From Zopfochytrium polystomum (taxonomy: Eukaryota; Chytridiomycota; Chytridiomycetes; Chytridiales; Chytridiaceae), in NCBI GenBank assembly GCA_025765615.1, contig JAIVFJ010000013.1, forward strand, positions 248,001-312,000: a stretch of 64,000 bases of DNA. Direction: 5' to 3'. A program made the position numbers and the translations under genes. Shown here in pieces: positions 1-9,321 of this stretch; position 1 is the stretch's first letter, and the number at the start of each line of letters is the position of its first letter. The notes under the pieces are model-generated. The model saw only the letters and a program-made list of their open reading frames with translations, had not been told where the DNA came from and ran no database searches.

Positions 1-1098
1 GCTGTATTCTGGCCTTGTAGGCGCTTTTGTTTGCTTCTCTCTCTGCATGAGCGGGAGATTCGTCTTTTCTCTGAGTTTGGATAAGGACATTTGTGTCAAA
101 AAGAGAAGCAGCAATACCACTGGATATTCATAATTGATCTTCAGCCCCTCCGCCAGCCAATTATCAATTCTAGTGTTGGCAGACTGGACAGCCGTTCTAA
201 AGTTGTCCACAATTGTTCCTGCGTGTAAAGGGATAAGTAAAGCGAAAGAGGCAAAACACAAATACCCTTTCTATCCTCTGGAAGACAGCCAACGTTAATG
301 AATCCAAGGGACATTCGAAGAATCCGAATCAAGCCCGGCAAAGCTGCATTGCGCTTGCTCTTGATTAGTACCCACTCCTTGCTGAGGGCTTCTGACTTTG
401 TTTTCAGACCTTCCTTGAATCCGTTATCCAGGACAAGAAGCTCCTTAGCCCCGTTGGCTAAGGTGGAGATTGGCATTGTGTTTGAATCGCGACGGTTGAG
501 GAAATTCTTAATATCCTGCAAGCCAGACCATTGTCTTTCCTGAAAGAATTCTCTATGTTGGCGGATTGATGGATTGGGCTGCTGTGGTGTACACTACTGA
601 AGGTGGTGGTGGTGGGAGGTTGATCTTGGCTTCTGTCAGTCTTGTGTTTGTCTTTATACAAAACTGTTACAAGGACCATCACTTGCAAAATGCTGCAAGT
701 CATCCTTGCAGAGCAGTATCAGGTCAAAGCTCCTGCACACTGCTTACACCAAAAGACCCAAAACTAACATTTCCAAGGTTCGGACTTGCTCCAGGGTGCA
801 GTCTTGGACGATTGGGAATATGAAGAAATCAACTACTTCGTTGAGCTGCAATTGGCTAACAGAGAGTAAGAACGAAACTGAAACAAACCTCAATTGCATG
901 GTCTCGATTCTGGCCAGGCTTGATCTTAAAATCCAAGTCTTTCTGTAGAGCGGGGGTTCCAAGGTTATAGAGCACTGTCGAAACTGGCACGTCTGCTCCG
1001 TGACTTTGACCGGTGATCGCGAGGACGACGACAAGGTACAAAAAGAATCGGCGAAAGGCGGTCTGGTGACACATTCGAGGGGGGGTTTTGGAGATCAT
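1..1098 (-). CDS. Secreted or membrane protein of unknown function, 3' end outside window
   Basis: Spliced gene read from about 1098 (ATG; a second in-frame ATG is at 1074) down to the window edge. Exon 1 gives a clear signal peptide: basic start, hydrophobic LYLVVVLAITG, then SHGA before a likely cleavage site. A donor GTTTGT follows HAIE near 913. The next exon probably encodes LNEVVDFFIFPIVQDCTLEQ (about 840-750). A later exon runs from an acceptor before GERQW-like sequence at 543 to about 267 (ends DRKG). A 47-nt intron (about 220-266) then joins to GTIVDNFRTAVQSANTRIDN and a hydrophobic YPVVLLLLFL near the edge. Middle exons (540-750) are uncertain. A TATATAA lies on the minus strand at about 1200-1206, roughly 105 nt before the ATG. 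I recognise no family. The secreted N-terminus and normal fungal-type splicing argue for a host gene. Confidence 0.5.
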
Positions 1099-1197
1099 GG
1101 GTCGCTGCACGGTTTCAGGGAGGAGCGAGACCAGCGTGGAAGAGTGAGAGGAGAGCGAGAGGAGAGACTGGCCGTTGAACTGACTGGCGGGGCGTGG

Positions 1198-1208
1198 GGT
1201 TTATATAC
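1198..1208 (-). promoter_or_regulatory. TATA box of the secreted-protein gene
   Basis: Minus-strand TATATAAACCCC about 105 nt upstream of the ATG at 1098. The spacing resembles the TATATA found before the FAAL-NRPS gene at 49088. Position and motif only; no start site is known. Confidence 0.4.
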
Positions 1209-1248
1209 ATTTGATAAAAGAATATAAAAAAGGAAAAGTAAAATTACT

Positions 1249-2150
1249 CTACTTGCTGTCTGTTGGAAGGGGCTTGATCAGAGAGAAATGGTTTTTTTTT
1301 TTGCCTCCATTTGCTGTTGAAAGGGTGGGGACAGGCCACAGCAGAGAAGAAAAATTTGTCTCCATTTGGTGAAGCTTTTTGAAAGGAGGAGGGACAGGGA
1401 AAGCTGGTTTGTTTGATTGAGACAAAGAATCAGCCACAATGAGATCAAAACAAACAATCAGACACAGGATCAATCAACACACATGATTAACCATACCATA
1501 CCTTTTAATGAGACAATCAACCAACCATATAATGAGACACACGCGCAGAGCTTTGACAAGGCGTCCTTTCAGAACGTGTGTGACAAGTTGTTCTTTCTTT
1601 CTGAATGTGCATGACAAGGCATCCTTTCATAACCGGCGGGACAAGTCGTTCTTTGTGTGTGACATGTTTTCATGAGCATGACAAGGCGTCCTTTCAGAAC
1701 GAGCTTGACAAGTCGTTCTTTCTGAATTCCAGCTCATTCTATTCCAATTGATTGAACCCTCTCACCACCAAAGTGTACAATGTGAAAGATTGAACTTCGG
1801 ATTGAGATGGATCGAAAAAGATTGCGAGATGTTGAGAGGCAATGGTAACATGGGGGGGTTATTGATCGGCTTCAATACGGAGCATGTTGATGTGCGAGAT
1901 TGAGAGGGGCGTGATTATAATGGTTCAAATAATCGAGAGCGATCAAAAGGAAATTGTCACAGGGAATTGTTTGGAAAGTGATGAAAGAGCGAGGAAGGAT
2001 CGATCTGCAAGAGATCAAGAGAGATTGAGGATTGTGGTTCTACCCTGGGATAAAACTAAATGCAAAATGGGTGTAAAATATCTAATCAAATAAGAAAGGA
2101 GAAGTTACAGTGGCTAATTCTTAGTTGAACTTTATTTCGCATTTGAAGTC
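1249..2150. repeat. Degenerate tandem repeat within gene-free DNA
   Basis: No convincing gene. Between about 1552 and 1730 a unit of roughly 55-65 nt occurs three times. Each copy contains GACAAGGCGTCCTTTCA followed by GACAAGTCGTTCTTTCTGA; the middle copy carries changes and an extra TGTGTGACATG segment. Around 1420-1545 there are looser repeats of AATGAGA and CAATCAACC. The stretch ends where the AT-rich island begins. Confidence 0.6.
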
Positions 2151-2155
2151 ATTAA

Positions 2156-2797
2156 TTAAACTTGTTCTTCGAAAAAGCCAGCTTCTTTTAACTTGAACAC
2201 TTTTGAAATTGGATTTTCTTTGTGCAATGCTTTTTCCATTGGAAGAACATTTTCTACAAACTCTTCGTAGCGTGGAAGAAAAGTGTCTATTAGATCATCT
2301 TTTTCAATCATCTTGTTGGATTGGACAAGTGTCCAATAATCTTTCATCAAGCTTCTGCAATTATTGATTTCTTTAATAGAAGAAGATCGAGGAATTTCTT
2401 TCATTTCATGTGCAAACACAGTGTCGTTGGACGATCCATGTTTTTCTTTAAATTCGAAGATAAGAGCACTGCAATCATTGTATTTCTGGTGTGGATCTGA
2501 CTTTTTACTGTTGTTAACTTTGTCAGTAGAAGAAGAAAACGAACCAGATACAATAAGATCCATTTTCGAAAGTCTCATGTGTTTTTCTTTTTCCATTTTC
2601 TTTAGCTTTGTGTGAAAATCTTCGTCCATTTTCTCAAGCTTTATGTGCAGAGCATCATCCATTTTCTTTAGTTCCACTTGAAGCTCTTTGTTTCGTCTAT
2701 TCGAAAATTTATCCCCTGCCAATGCGAACAAGACAAGGATGTTCGATCCTGAAACGGATCCGATTGCAGCTGATGCAAAACTTGTGAGAATGCGCAT
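2156..2797 (-). CDS. Unknown coiled-coil protein, member of a head-to-head paralogue pair
   Basis: Uninterrupted 213-codon ORF from an ATG at 2797. Residues about 1-30 are hydrophobic and small-residue rich (possible membrane anchor). Residues about 35-80 form a charged heptad-like repeat (LKKMDDALHIKLEKMDEDF), a likely coiled coil. The rest is a globular domain containing YNDCSALIFEFKEKHG, INNCRSLMKDYW and LPRYEEFVENVLPMEKAL. That C-terminal domain is repeated in the gene starting near 2929 on the opposite strand. AT-rich codon use matches the viral-like island rather than the host genes to the right. I recognise no family; viral or host origin is undecided. Confidence 0.6.
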   Translation of the reverse strand: MRILTSFASAAIGSVSGSNILVLFALAGDKFSNRRNKELQVELKKMDDALHIKLEKMDEDFHTKLKKMEKEKHMRLSKMDLIVSGSFSSSTDKVNNSKKSDPHQKYNDCSALIFEFKEKHGSSNDTVFAHEMKEIPRSSSIKEINNCRSLMKDYWTLVQSNKMIEKDDLIDTFLPRYEEFVENVLPMEKALHKENPISKVFKLKEAGFFEEQV

Positions 2798-2928
2798 TTT
2801 GTTTTGCTGTTCAGAAAAGTCAATTCAATTTTTTTATAACGCATACAATCCAAGATGGGTGTTTTGGCGTGAGATGAGAGAAATATCAATATAAAAAAAA
2901 TGAATATGTGTAGCGATACATTTACAAA

Positions 2929-3443
2929 ATGAGCTTCATAAAAATCCTCACGTCCACGGCGTAATTGCAGGGTCTCTTATACTAGGAGTTTTTGGAGCAA
3001 TAACAGGAGCAATAACTGAAATTGTTTCGAACAGAGGAGATGATAGAAGACGAGCGATGGATTTGGTAGCAGCTGGATCGTTTACAGACAATGCTAACAA
3101 AAGTAATGACCTGAAATACAATGATTGCAGCGCTCTTATCTTCGAATATAAAGAAAAACATGGAGCAAACTATGGTTCGGTATTTGCACATGAAATGAAA
3201 GAAATTCCTCGATCTTCGACCACCAAAGAAATCAATAATTGCAGAAGCTTAATGAAAGACTATTGGATTCTTGTCAAATCGAACAAGATGATAGACAAAG
3301 AAGAACGAATCGGAACATTTCATCCACGATATGAAAGTTTTTTAGAAAATGTTCTTCCAATGGAAAAAGCATTGCACGGAGAAAAAAGTCCAATTTCGAA
3401 AGTGTTTTATTTAAAAGAAGCTGGTTGCTTTGACGAGAAGTAA
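2929..3443 (+). pseudogene. Paralogue of the 2156-2797 gene, frame broken near 2961
   Basis: From 3057 an open frame of 128 codons encodes the same C-terminal domain as the neighbour (KYNDCSALIFEYKEKHG, INNCRSLMKDYW, NVLPMEKALHG). The matching N-terminus starts at an ATG at 2929 (MSFIKILTSTA) but hits TAA at 2962. The hydrophobic segment then continues in another frame from 2961. The change of frame falls exactly on GTAATTGCAG (2961-2970), which has intron-like ends but is far too short for a normal intron, so a single-base loss is the simplest reading. Alternatively, translation starts at 3057 and a shortened protein is made. The coiled-coil block of the partner is missing. Confidence 0.55.
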
Positions 3444-3733
3444 CGAAAAATGGTGTTAACTAAAAAAATAAAACTGATTATTTGATGGAGAGAGAGCCCA
3501 TAGCGCTGCAGTGTTGTGGACTTTTTTTTACCAGTTTTTAGAAGGAGGTCACGTGACAGATATGGATGCATGGAGAGAGAAAGGTGGTGCGAAATATACA
3601 ATAAGGGTCAAGTCAAACGACGAAATGTGATTGAATATGTTTGTTGAAGTTCTCATGTACATTTATGGTCGGAAATGTGTATGAGAATCTTAGTAACTAT
3701 TACGACCATAATGGTATATAAAGTAAATTTTAA

Positions 3734-3988
3734 TTACATACAGTGGAGAAGTTGTGACATTTGTGGGACTTGTTGGTCAGACTGTTGTTGATCCCTTTTG
3801 CGATAATAACGCCTTAAAGCCTTTTCACGCATTTTTTCAGGATGCTTGATAGCGTAAAGAATATTGCTGACATTTTTGGGATTTTCATTTTTAAGTTGCT
3901 CAAATTCGCTGTTAACAAGGAGATACAGTCGAACTAGTTCAGTCTTTGACAAAGATTTGACATGTTCTTGTAAGGATTTTGAATCCAT
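3734..3988 (-). CDS. Small hypothetical protein in AT-rich island
   Basis: 84-codon ORF from ATG at 3988. The sequence is basic and helical: MDSKSLQEHVKSLSKTELVR, then LLVNSEFEQLKNENPKNV, and a basic C-terminal part with YYRKRDQQQSDQQ. It lies just upstream of, and opposite to, the primase-helicase remnant. AT-rich like its neighbours. I recognise no family; it could be a small viral-type gene or chance. Confidence 0.4.
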   Translation of the reverse strand: MDSKSLQEHVKSLSKTELVRLYLLVNSEFEQLKNENPKNVSNILYAIKHPEKMREKALRRYYRKRDQQQSDQQVPQMSQLLHCM

Positions 3989-4051
3989 TCTTACAATCAA
4001 GCGAGAAGAATTTGTTTTAAATTTAATACGCGTTTACAATTGAATTTGTTT

Positions 4052-6619
4052 TCTTACCTATACATAAAACGAGCAATGACTGGAAAACCAATTTTTGGAC
4101 AATTCGAGAACATGGAAAAGTTTGGCTTGACTGAAATAAAAATAAAGAAAATGGTGATAAGCCTATGATGAAAATGAACTAAGAATAAATAGAACCAAAA
4201 AATATTTTAATAAAAATATTCATAAAAATTTTGGAATTTTTTGTGGAATTAAAAGTAATGTAGTTGTTGTTGATCTTGACAATAAAGATGAAGAATTCAC
4301 TGCAAAAAAATGGTTTGAAGAACATCTGGGTAAAATAGAAGAAATTTGTCACCAAAACAATTAGAGGTGGATTCCACATTTATTTTAAGTATGACGAAAG
4401 ATTTCCTAAATCAACAAGTAACAGTATGCTCCACATTGATATTAAAGGTGAAACTCAAATTGTATTTGAAGGACAAGGTTATGATGTATATGTAGACAAA
4501 GTGATTAGATCTGTGACAGAAAATGAACTTAGCAAATTAGAAGTAATATGGAACAAGGCCAAAGTAATAATGGATATTAAAAAGCGAAAAGAAGACAATG
4601 ACTCTGAAACAGAAGACGGTAATGAAAATGAGTGTGAATTTGATAATAGTGAACTTTGTGAAATATTAGATGGACTATCTGAGGAAAGATGGAATGACAG
4701 AGACAGTTGGATTAGAATAGGATACTTTCTAACAAGATATCCAGAAGGAGAACATTTATTTAAGGAATATTCAAAAAAAAGCGAAAAATGTAATGAAGTA
4801 CTTCATGAAAGTGACTGGTCAAGTTTGAAAAAAGGGAAATCAACGAATATTGTAAAGTTGGGAACTTTGTTGATGTGGCTGAAAGAAGATAACTTTGAAT
4901 TATTCAGTAAATACAGAATAAAACTAAAAACCGAAAGTTAAAAAAGGAGATGGACAAGCTAAGTGAAATGTTCAAAGTAAACTTGGTACATGATGTACCT
5001 GAAATAAAGAACAATATTATAGTAGCAAAGCAAGCTGATGACATTCACCATGGGTAGTTGTTAGCATTACATGCTGCACTAAGCAAGAAATGTAAGAAAA
5101 TATGTTTTACAGCAAATTGTGATTTGAAACATGGCTATGCAGTGTCCTGTGACAACTGTACATTTAAATATCCACAAGATGAGAAATATGAAATAACCAA
5201 AGAAAATGCACCAAACATTTACCAAGCATTAACTATTAATCAGCAAAACAATATATTAATAAATGAAGACATAAACTCAAAAGATACATTTCAAGTGGCA
5301 GAAAAACTCATGGAATTGTCAGGGAATAATATTATATATGTTGATGAAACGAAACAATGGTATATTTTTGAAGAAACGAGTGGAATATACAAACGAAGAA
5401 CAGCAAATTATGTTCAGAAATACATAAAGAATCTGCGAAGAAACTTTGATGTTTCGTGGAAAGAACAATATGAGTGGATGAATAAGAAAGAGTACACAAC
5501 AAAACTCATGAAAGAAATAGAAGTAATGTGCAGTGAAGAAAAGGCTGATATCTTTGATACAAACTTTGAATTGCTTGGCTTCCCAAATGGGGTGTATGAT
5601 TTGAAAACTGGTGAATTTACACCTGCAATGAAAGAAGAATATGTGAGCTTGGTTTGTGGTATAGAATACAAAGAAAATTCAGACTCATCACTTGAAAGTA
5701 ATATCAGATATATTTCCTGTAAAAGAAGAAAGAGAATAAAGAGGTCAGCCTTGTCACTGGAGGGTGTTGAAAGGGAACAAACAATAACAATGAACTATGG
5801 GTCTACAGCTTCAAATGGAAAGTCATTTCTGGCACAGCTTATGCTGGATATTTTAGGAGATTATGGAAGTGAGTTTCCAGTAAATATGTTAACAAGCAAG
5901 ATGAAGGCAGCTGGAGAAGCGAATTCTAGTTTACATGACTTCAAGAAAAGACGATACTTAAAGAGTTCAGAACTTGAGGCAAACACAAAATTTAACTCAA
6001 ATTACATCAAACAACTTACTGGCGATAGAATGAAATGCAGGGGATTGTATCAAGCAAAAGAGGAAACTCTTCGAAGAACGTTTAAAATGCATGTACTGTG
6101 CAATGAACTTCCGGATTTTGATGCAGTGGATGATGCAGGAATGAACCGTCGAATAAGATTAATTGAGTATAACACCAAATTTGTGGAAGAGCCACGTAGA
6201 CGAAATGAAAGGCTGGAAGTGAAGCACTCTGACACCAATTGGAGGAAATTAGACATGGTCTTTTACAAATCTTGATAGAAACCTACAAGGTCTTGAGAAA
6301 TGATAACTTCAAGTACAAGGAGCCAATTTGTTTCACAACCTTGCGTACGTTATACACAGAAGACAGTCAAAAAGACTTGATAGAACTGATACTTGACCGT
6401 TATGAGTTGGGAACAGATAAGGATATTGTAAAGCTTGTTGATGTGAAAAAGATGCTACTCACTGAAAAAGACATTGAAAAGAATAATATTTTTGCTCTAA
6501 AATTAATACAGAAAGCTTTTGAAGGAGTGATGTTGGAAGCAAGAAAGAAAGTTGATGGTAAGAAATATAGAAATGTGTTTGTGGGCCTGAAGTCTAAATG
6601 TACTGTTTCGGATGTTTGA
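4052..6619 (+). pseudogene. NCLDV-type D5 primase-helicase, broken by several frame changes
   Basis: In the family this protein primes and unwinds viral DNA at replication forks. Blocks in order: an N-terminal prim-pol fold (FWTIREHGK near 4090, DLD metal motif at about 4272, GGFH near 4369, HIDIKG near 4434); a PriCT-2-like domain (4426-4941, LDGLSEERWNDRDSWIRIGYFL-type helices); a Cys-rich patch (CKKICFTANCDLKHG, 5092 on); D5_N (about 5330-5700, with GFPNGVYDLKTG); an SF3 helicase with Walker A GSTASNGKS (5799-5825), motif C LCNELPDFD (about 6098) and MNRRIRLIEY; and a C-terminal part (about 6262-6619). The frame is interrupted near 4114, about 4170, 4350, 4941-5058 and 6260, and perhaps shifts back and forth at 5705-5745. 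The total (about 855 codons) fits a full-length D5 protein. It appears to be one gene decayed in place. Family assignment is firm; the exact number of lesions is not. Confidence 0.85.
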
Positions 6620-6624
6620 AATGT

Positions 6625-6745
6625 ACAATTATTTGGAAATGCGTACAAAAAAATTACAAAAGGGTACAAAAAAATTACAAAAGCGTACAAAAAAAAAGCG
6701 TACAAAAAAGATGGAAAAGCGTACAAAACGATGAAAAACAGGTAT
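6625..6745 (+). repeat. GCGTACAAAAAA short tandem repeat, block 1
   Basis: Directly after the D5 tail, a unit close to GCGTACAAAAAAATTACAAAA (about 20-24 nt) is repeated about five times with slips and substitutions. The same unit recurs at 6933-7012 just before the duplicated D5 tail. No start codon or gene is apparent here. Confidence 0.7.
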
Positions 6746-6932
6746 AATTATTTAATGGAAATCACAATCATGACAGGGAAATATGCAAAACAAAAGATAT
6801 GTGAGACTGTAAAGAATTGCTTTCTCTAAACAAAGAAAAAAGTCTTTTAGTTACAGAACAAATAAGAATGTGATATAATTTATGATACTTTAATATTAAT
6901 TTCTTTAAAACTAGACCATAAATTAAAAAAAA

Positions 6933-7012
6933 AGGCGTACAAAAAAGTTGGAAAAGCTTACAAAAAAATTAGAAAATCGTACAAAAAAATCAGAAAAGCG
7001 TACAATTTTTTA
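6933..7012 (+). repeat. GCGTACAAAAAA short tandem repeat, block 2
   Basis: Four units of the 20-24 nt GCGTACAAAAAAATTAGAAAA motif. It is open in the same frame as the duplicated D5 tail downstream, where it would read as TKKLENRTKKSEKRT. Confidence 0.7.
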
Positions 7013-7217
7013 TTTCGGCTGTACTTACTGGAAGAGTGAAAGATGTGTTTGGAATGGACGTCATAGATACGATAAAGACATTGTTCAAACAACAAGACTA
7101 ATCGAAAACGTCTTCAAGGGATGTGGCTATTGTGAGAGGAAAAAGGTTAAGGGAGTGGATTATAGACGGATATTTATAAAATTAAAGACTAAAACTTTCT
7201 TTATTGAGGATTTATAG
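7013..7217 (+). pseudogene. Duplicated C-terminal fragment of the D5 helicase
   Basis: The translated end (TRLIENVFKGCGYCERKKVK, then GVDYRRIFIKLKTK) aligns by eye with the tail of the D5 remnant (LIQKAFEGVMLEARKKVDGK, then KYRNVFVGLKSK). There is no ATG: the open stretch only begins at a TTG inside the GTAC repeat. The copy has diverged more than expected from a recent duplication, so it may instead come from a second D5-like gene or a related virus. Non-functional as it stands. Confidence 0.65.
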
Positions 7218-7660
7218 AGGCGTCAGTTTTTTGGCAATCGGCGTCACTTGAAGAAAAATATGGTCATAAAAAATAAAATAAAAAAGAAAAAATAGAAAAA
7301 TGAAACCATAAAAAAGTAAGAAGTTAAGATTAGATTCTAAAATATTATATTTTTTTTTGGAAATATTTTAGGATTATTTCTAGCGAGAGATTTTTTCTTT
7401 CTTATTTTTCCATTTGTTTACAAACATGACATGATTATGGTCTCAAGTATATCGAATATAATATATGTTTATAATTTATCGACGTGAAAGGCGTCACTTT
7501 TTTGGCAATCAGCGTCACTTTTTGGGGAAACAGCGTCACTAGCAAAAAATATTAAAATTGGAGAGCGAAGTTAATGTAAATAAAATGAAAATATTAAACA
7601 GTTATCGGGGTCGTCTGATTTCCGCGGCCGATTCGCTCTATATTAAGAAATATTAACAGA
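7218..7660. repeat. GCGTCAC direct repeats around an AT-rich spacer
   Basis: The motif GGCGTCACTTTTTTGGCAATC occurs at 7218-7250 (slightly changed, two GCGTCA cores) and again at 7488-7545 (three GCGTCAC cores). Between them lies about 230 nt of very AT-rich DNA. No gene is seen. It sits directly upstream of the BRO-like gene and could be a promoter, an origin-like array or a duplicated gene edge. Confidence 0.6.
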
Positions 7661-7661
7661 T

Positions 7662-8273
7662 ATGGAAGAAATAATAAAAAAAACATACAATGGGAATGAA
7701 CTCAAAATATATGGAACATATGAGAATCCATTATTTAATAAAAAAGAAATATGCAAAATAATAAATGGAAATGAAGATGATGATGATGATGATGATGTTG
7801 ATGGTGAAGAGGACTTGATCTTAATAACAGTGGATGGAGTGTTCCCATTAATAAATAATGCAGAATTCTCAAAGTGGTTTAATAAATTGTTGCAAGAATT
7901 ACACCAAACATTATACCAAACACAATTAGACAATGAATGAAATAGAAGATTACAAGTAGAAATTGAGTTCCAAAAAATAATGGAGATAGTATATGAAGAA
8001 CAAATAAAAACAGGAACTATGAATGTATTGAATTCTGGAGACAATCAAACATACAAAATTGGAAGAACAAAGAGAAGTTTGGAGAAACGGAAAGGAGAGT
8101 TGCAAACGGGAAATAAGGATGAGTTTAAAGTGGAGTTAGAATTCAAAACATATGATGAAGTTGTGTTGGAAAGAATAATACATTCAGTACTAGCAAATTA
8201 TAGAAAAGGAGGAGAATATTTCAAATGTGAATTGCAATTTATTGTAAAAACGGTGAAAACATTTGGTGATTGA
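7662..8273 (+). pseudogene. BRO-N plus T5orf172 (GIY-YIG-like) protein with one in-frame TGA
   Basis: Proteins of this layout are common in large DNA viruses and phages; BRO-N binds DNA and the T5orf172/MUG113 fold is related to GIY-YIG nucleases. Residues 1-90 resemble BRO-N: KKTYNGNELKIYGTYENPLF, an acidic run of Asp, VDGVFPLINNA, then FSKWFNKLLQEL. A single TGA at 7938-7940 interrupts the frame, which continues in register as NRRLQVEIEFQKIMEIVYEE. The C-terminal domain has YKIGRTKRSLEKRKGEL (8052 on), LERIIHSVL and GEYFKC (about 8212), the usual T5orf172 signature. The gene ends TGA at 8271, overlapping the next ATG. It is either recently inactivated or read through; inactivation is likelier given the neighbouring lesions. 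Confidence 0.75.
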
Positions 8274-9027
8274 TGAATACGTGGAAAGGATGTAGAGATA
8301 AGATAACAGAAGAAGAATTAGAGAGACTGTTAATAGACAAGTGTGGAGTAAGATTTGAAAATAAAGAAGAAATAGAAGTAAACGAAGAAATAGAAGTAAA
8401 AGAAGAAATAGAAGTAAAAGAATAGAAGTAAAACAAGAAATAGAAGTACAAGAAGAAAAGGGTGAGAATATTGAAGACGAGATTGAAGAGATTGACGAAT
8501 TAGGAGTATGGATTGATAAAAACCTAGAAAGAACTGAGAACGATAGGATATTTTTCAAGGATTTGTGCAAAAAATGGAAGAGAGCTGGGGAACAGTATTA
8601 AAAATGGATGATAAGAGAGAACTTATAAAAATGCTTGAGAAGAAATTCAGTGAAAAATGGCCAGAAAAGAAATGGACAATAATTGGTGTTTAAGACAAAG
8701 CCTGATTCAAATATTAAAAAGGAAGGGTGGATTGGTCTTAGAATTATAAATATTGATGAAAAACATGAAGAGGAGGAGACTCAAAAATGGATCCAAGCAA
8801 ACTATCAATATGAGGGGAATTCATTTATCAAGCTGAAAGATATAAAAATAAAATATGAGAAAGAAACTGACAAGAAAGCCATTTACAATCTGAAGTTGGA
8901 AATAGTACAAGCAGACAAAGATACATCAATTATAAAAGAATGGTATGCAAAAGTTGTAGAAAGGACCATAAGAAGGGGTGTTGCGACAAATACGGCAGCA
9001 AGAATTACACATCTGAAGATGCTGTGA
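8273..9027 (+). pseudogene. Decayed ORF with EIEVKE repeats and possible winged-helix end
   Basis: Starts at an ATG overlapping the stop of the BRO-like gene (TGATG). It reads MNTWKGCRDKITEEELERLL, then a short repeat of EEIEVK/N units (about 8369-8450) and a stop at about 8426. Coding character resumes in other frames (ENIEDEIEEIDELGVWIDKN, FFKDLCKKWKRAGEQY near 8555) and, after another break near 8690, as an open stretch 8683-9027 (WIGLRIINIDEKHEEEE, then FIKLKDIKIKYEKETDKK). The last part has the helical, lysine-rich look of winged-helix ends of NCLDV replication proteins, but I cannot name a family. At least three frame breaks. Confidence 0.45.
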
Positions 9028-9320
9028 AAAACATTGGATTAAAAAACGAGTAGTCTGCTGAATAATAAAATAATATTCTAAAAAAATTTCATACAATATG
9101 TTTGCGGAATAAAAATAGAATGTGTCGACGTCTGTTCGACGGGTTCCACTAAAAAAGGGGAGTTATTTTTCTGTGACATTTTAATAAAGGAATAGGTAAT
9201 GGAAGAGAAGTACTGAATGTTTATTATTACAAGGTCAAGTCTAACCAGCTATGCAAACAAACAGTATTGAAAGCAACAAGGAACGACAAAGTCACGTGAC
9301 AATGTTGTAAATTTTGTCAT
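9028..9320. other. AT-rich intergenic DNA of the island
   Basis: No ORF with recognisable content. It separates two convergent viral-like ORFs and leads into the hairpin at 9322. Confidence 0.4.
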
Positions 9321-9321
9321 A

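Noticed and set aside
7938..7940. TGA recoding (selenocysteine or altered code)
   Set aside because: No SECIS-like structure was apparent, other genes in the block are plainly broken, and host genes use TGA as stop (calcineurin B). A premature stop is simpler.
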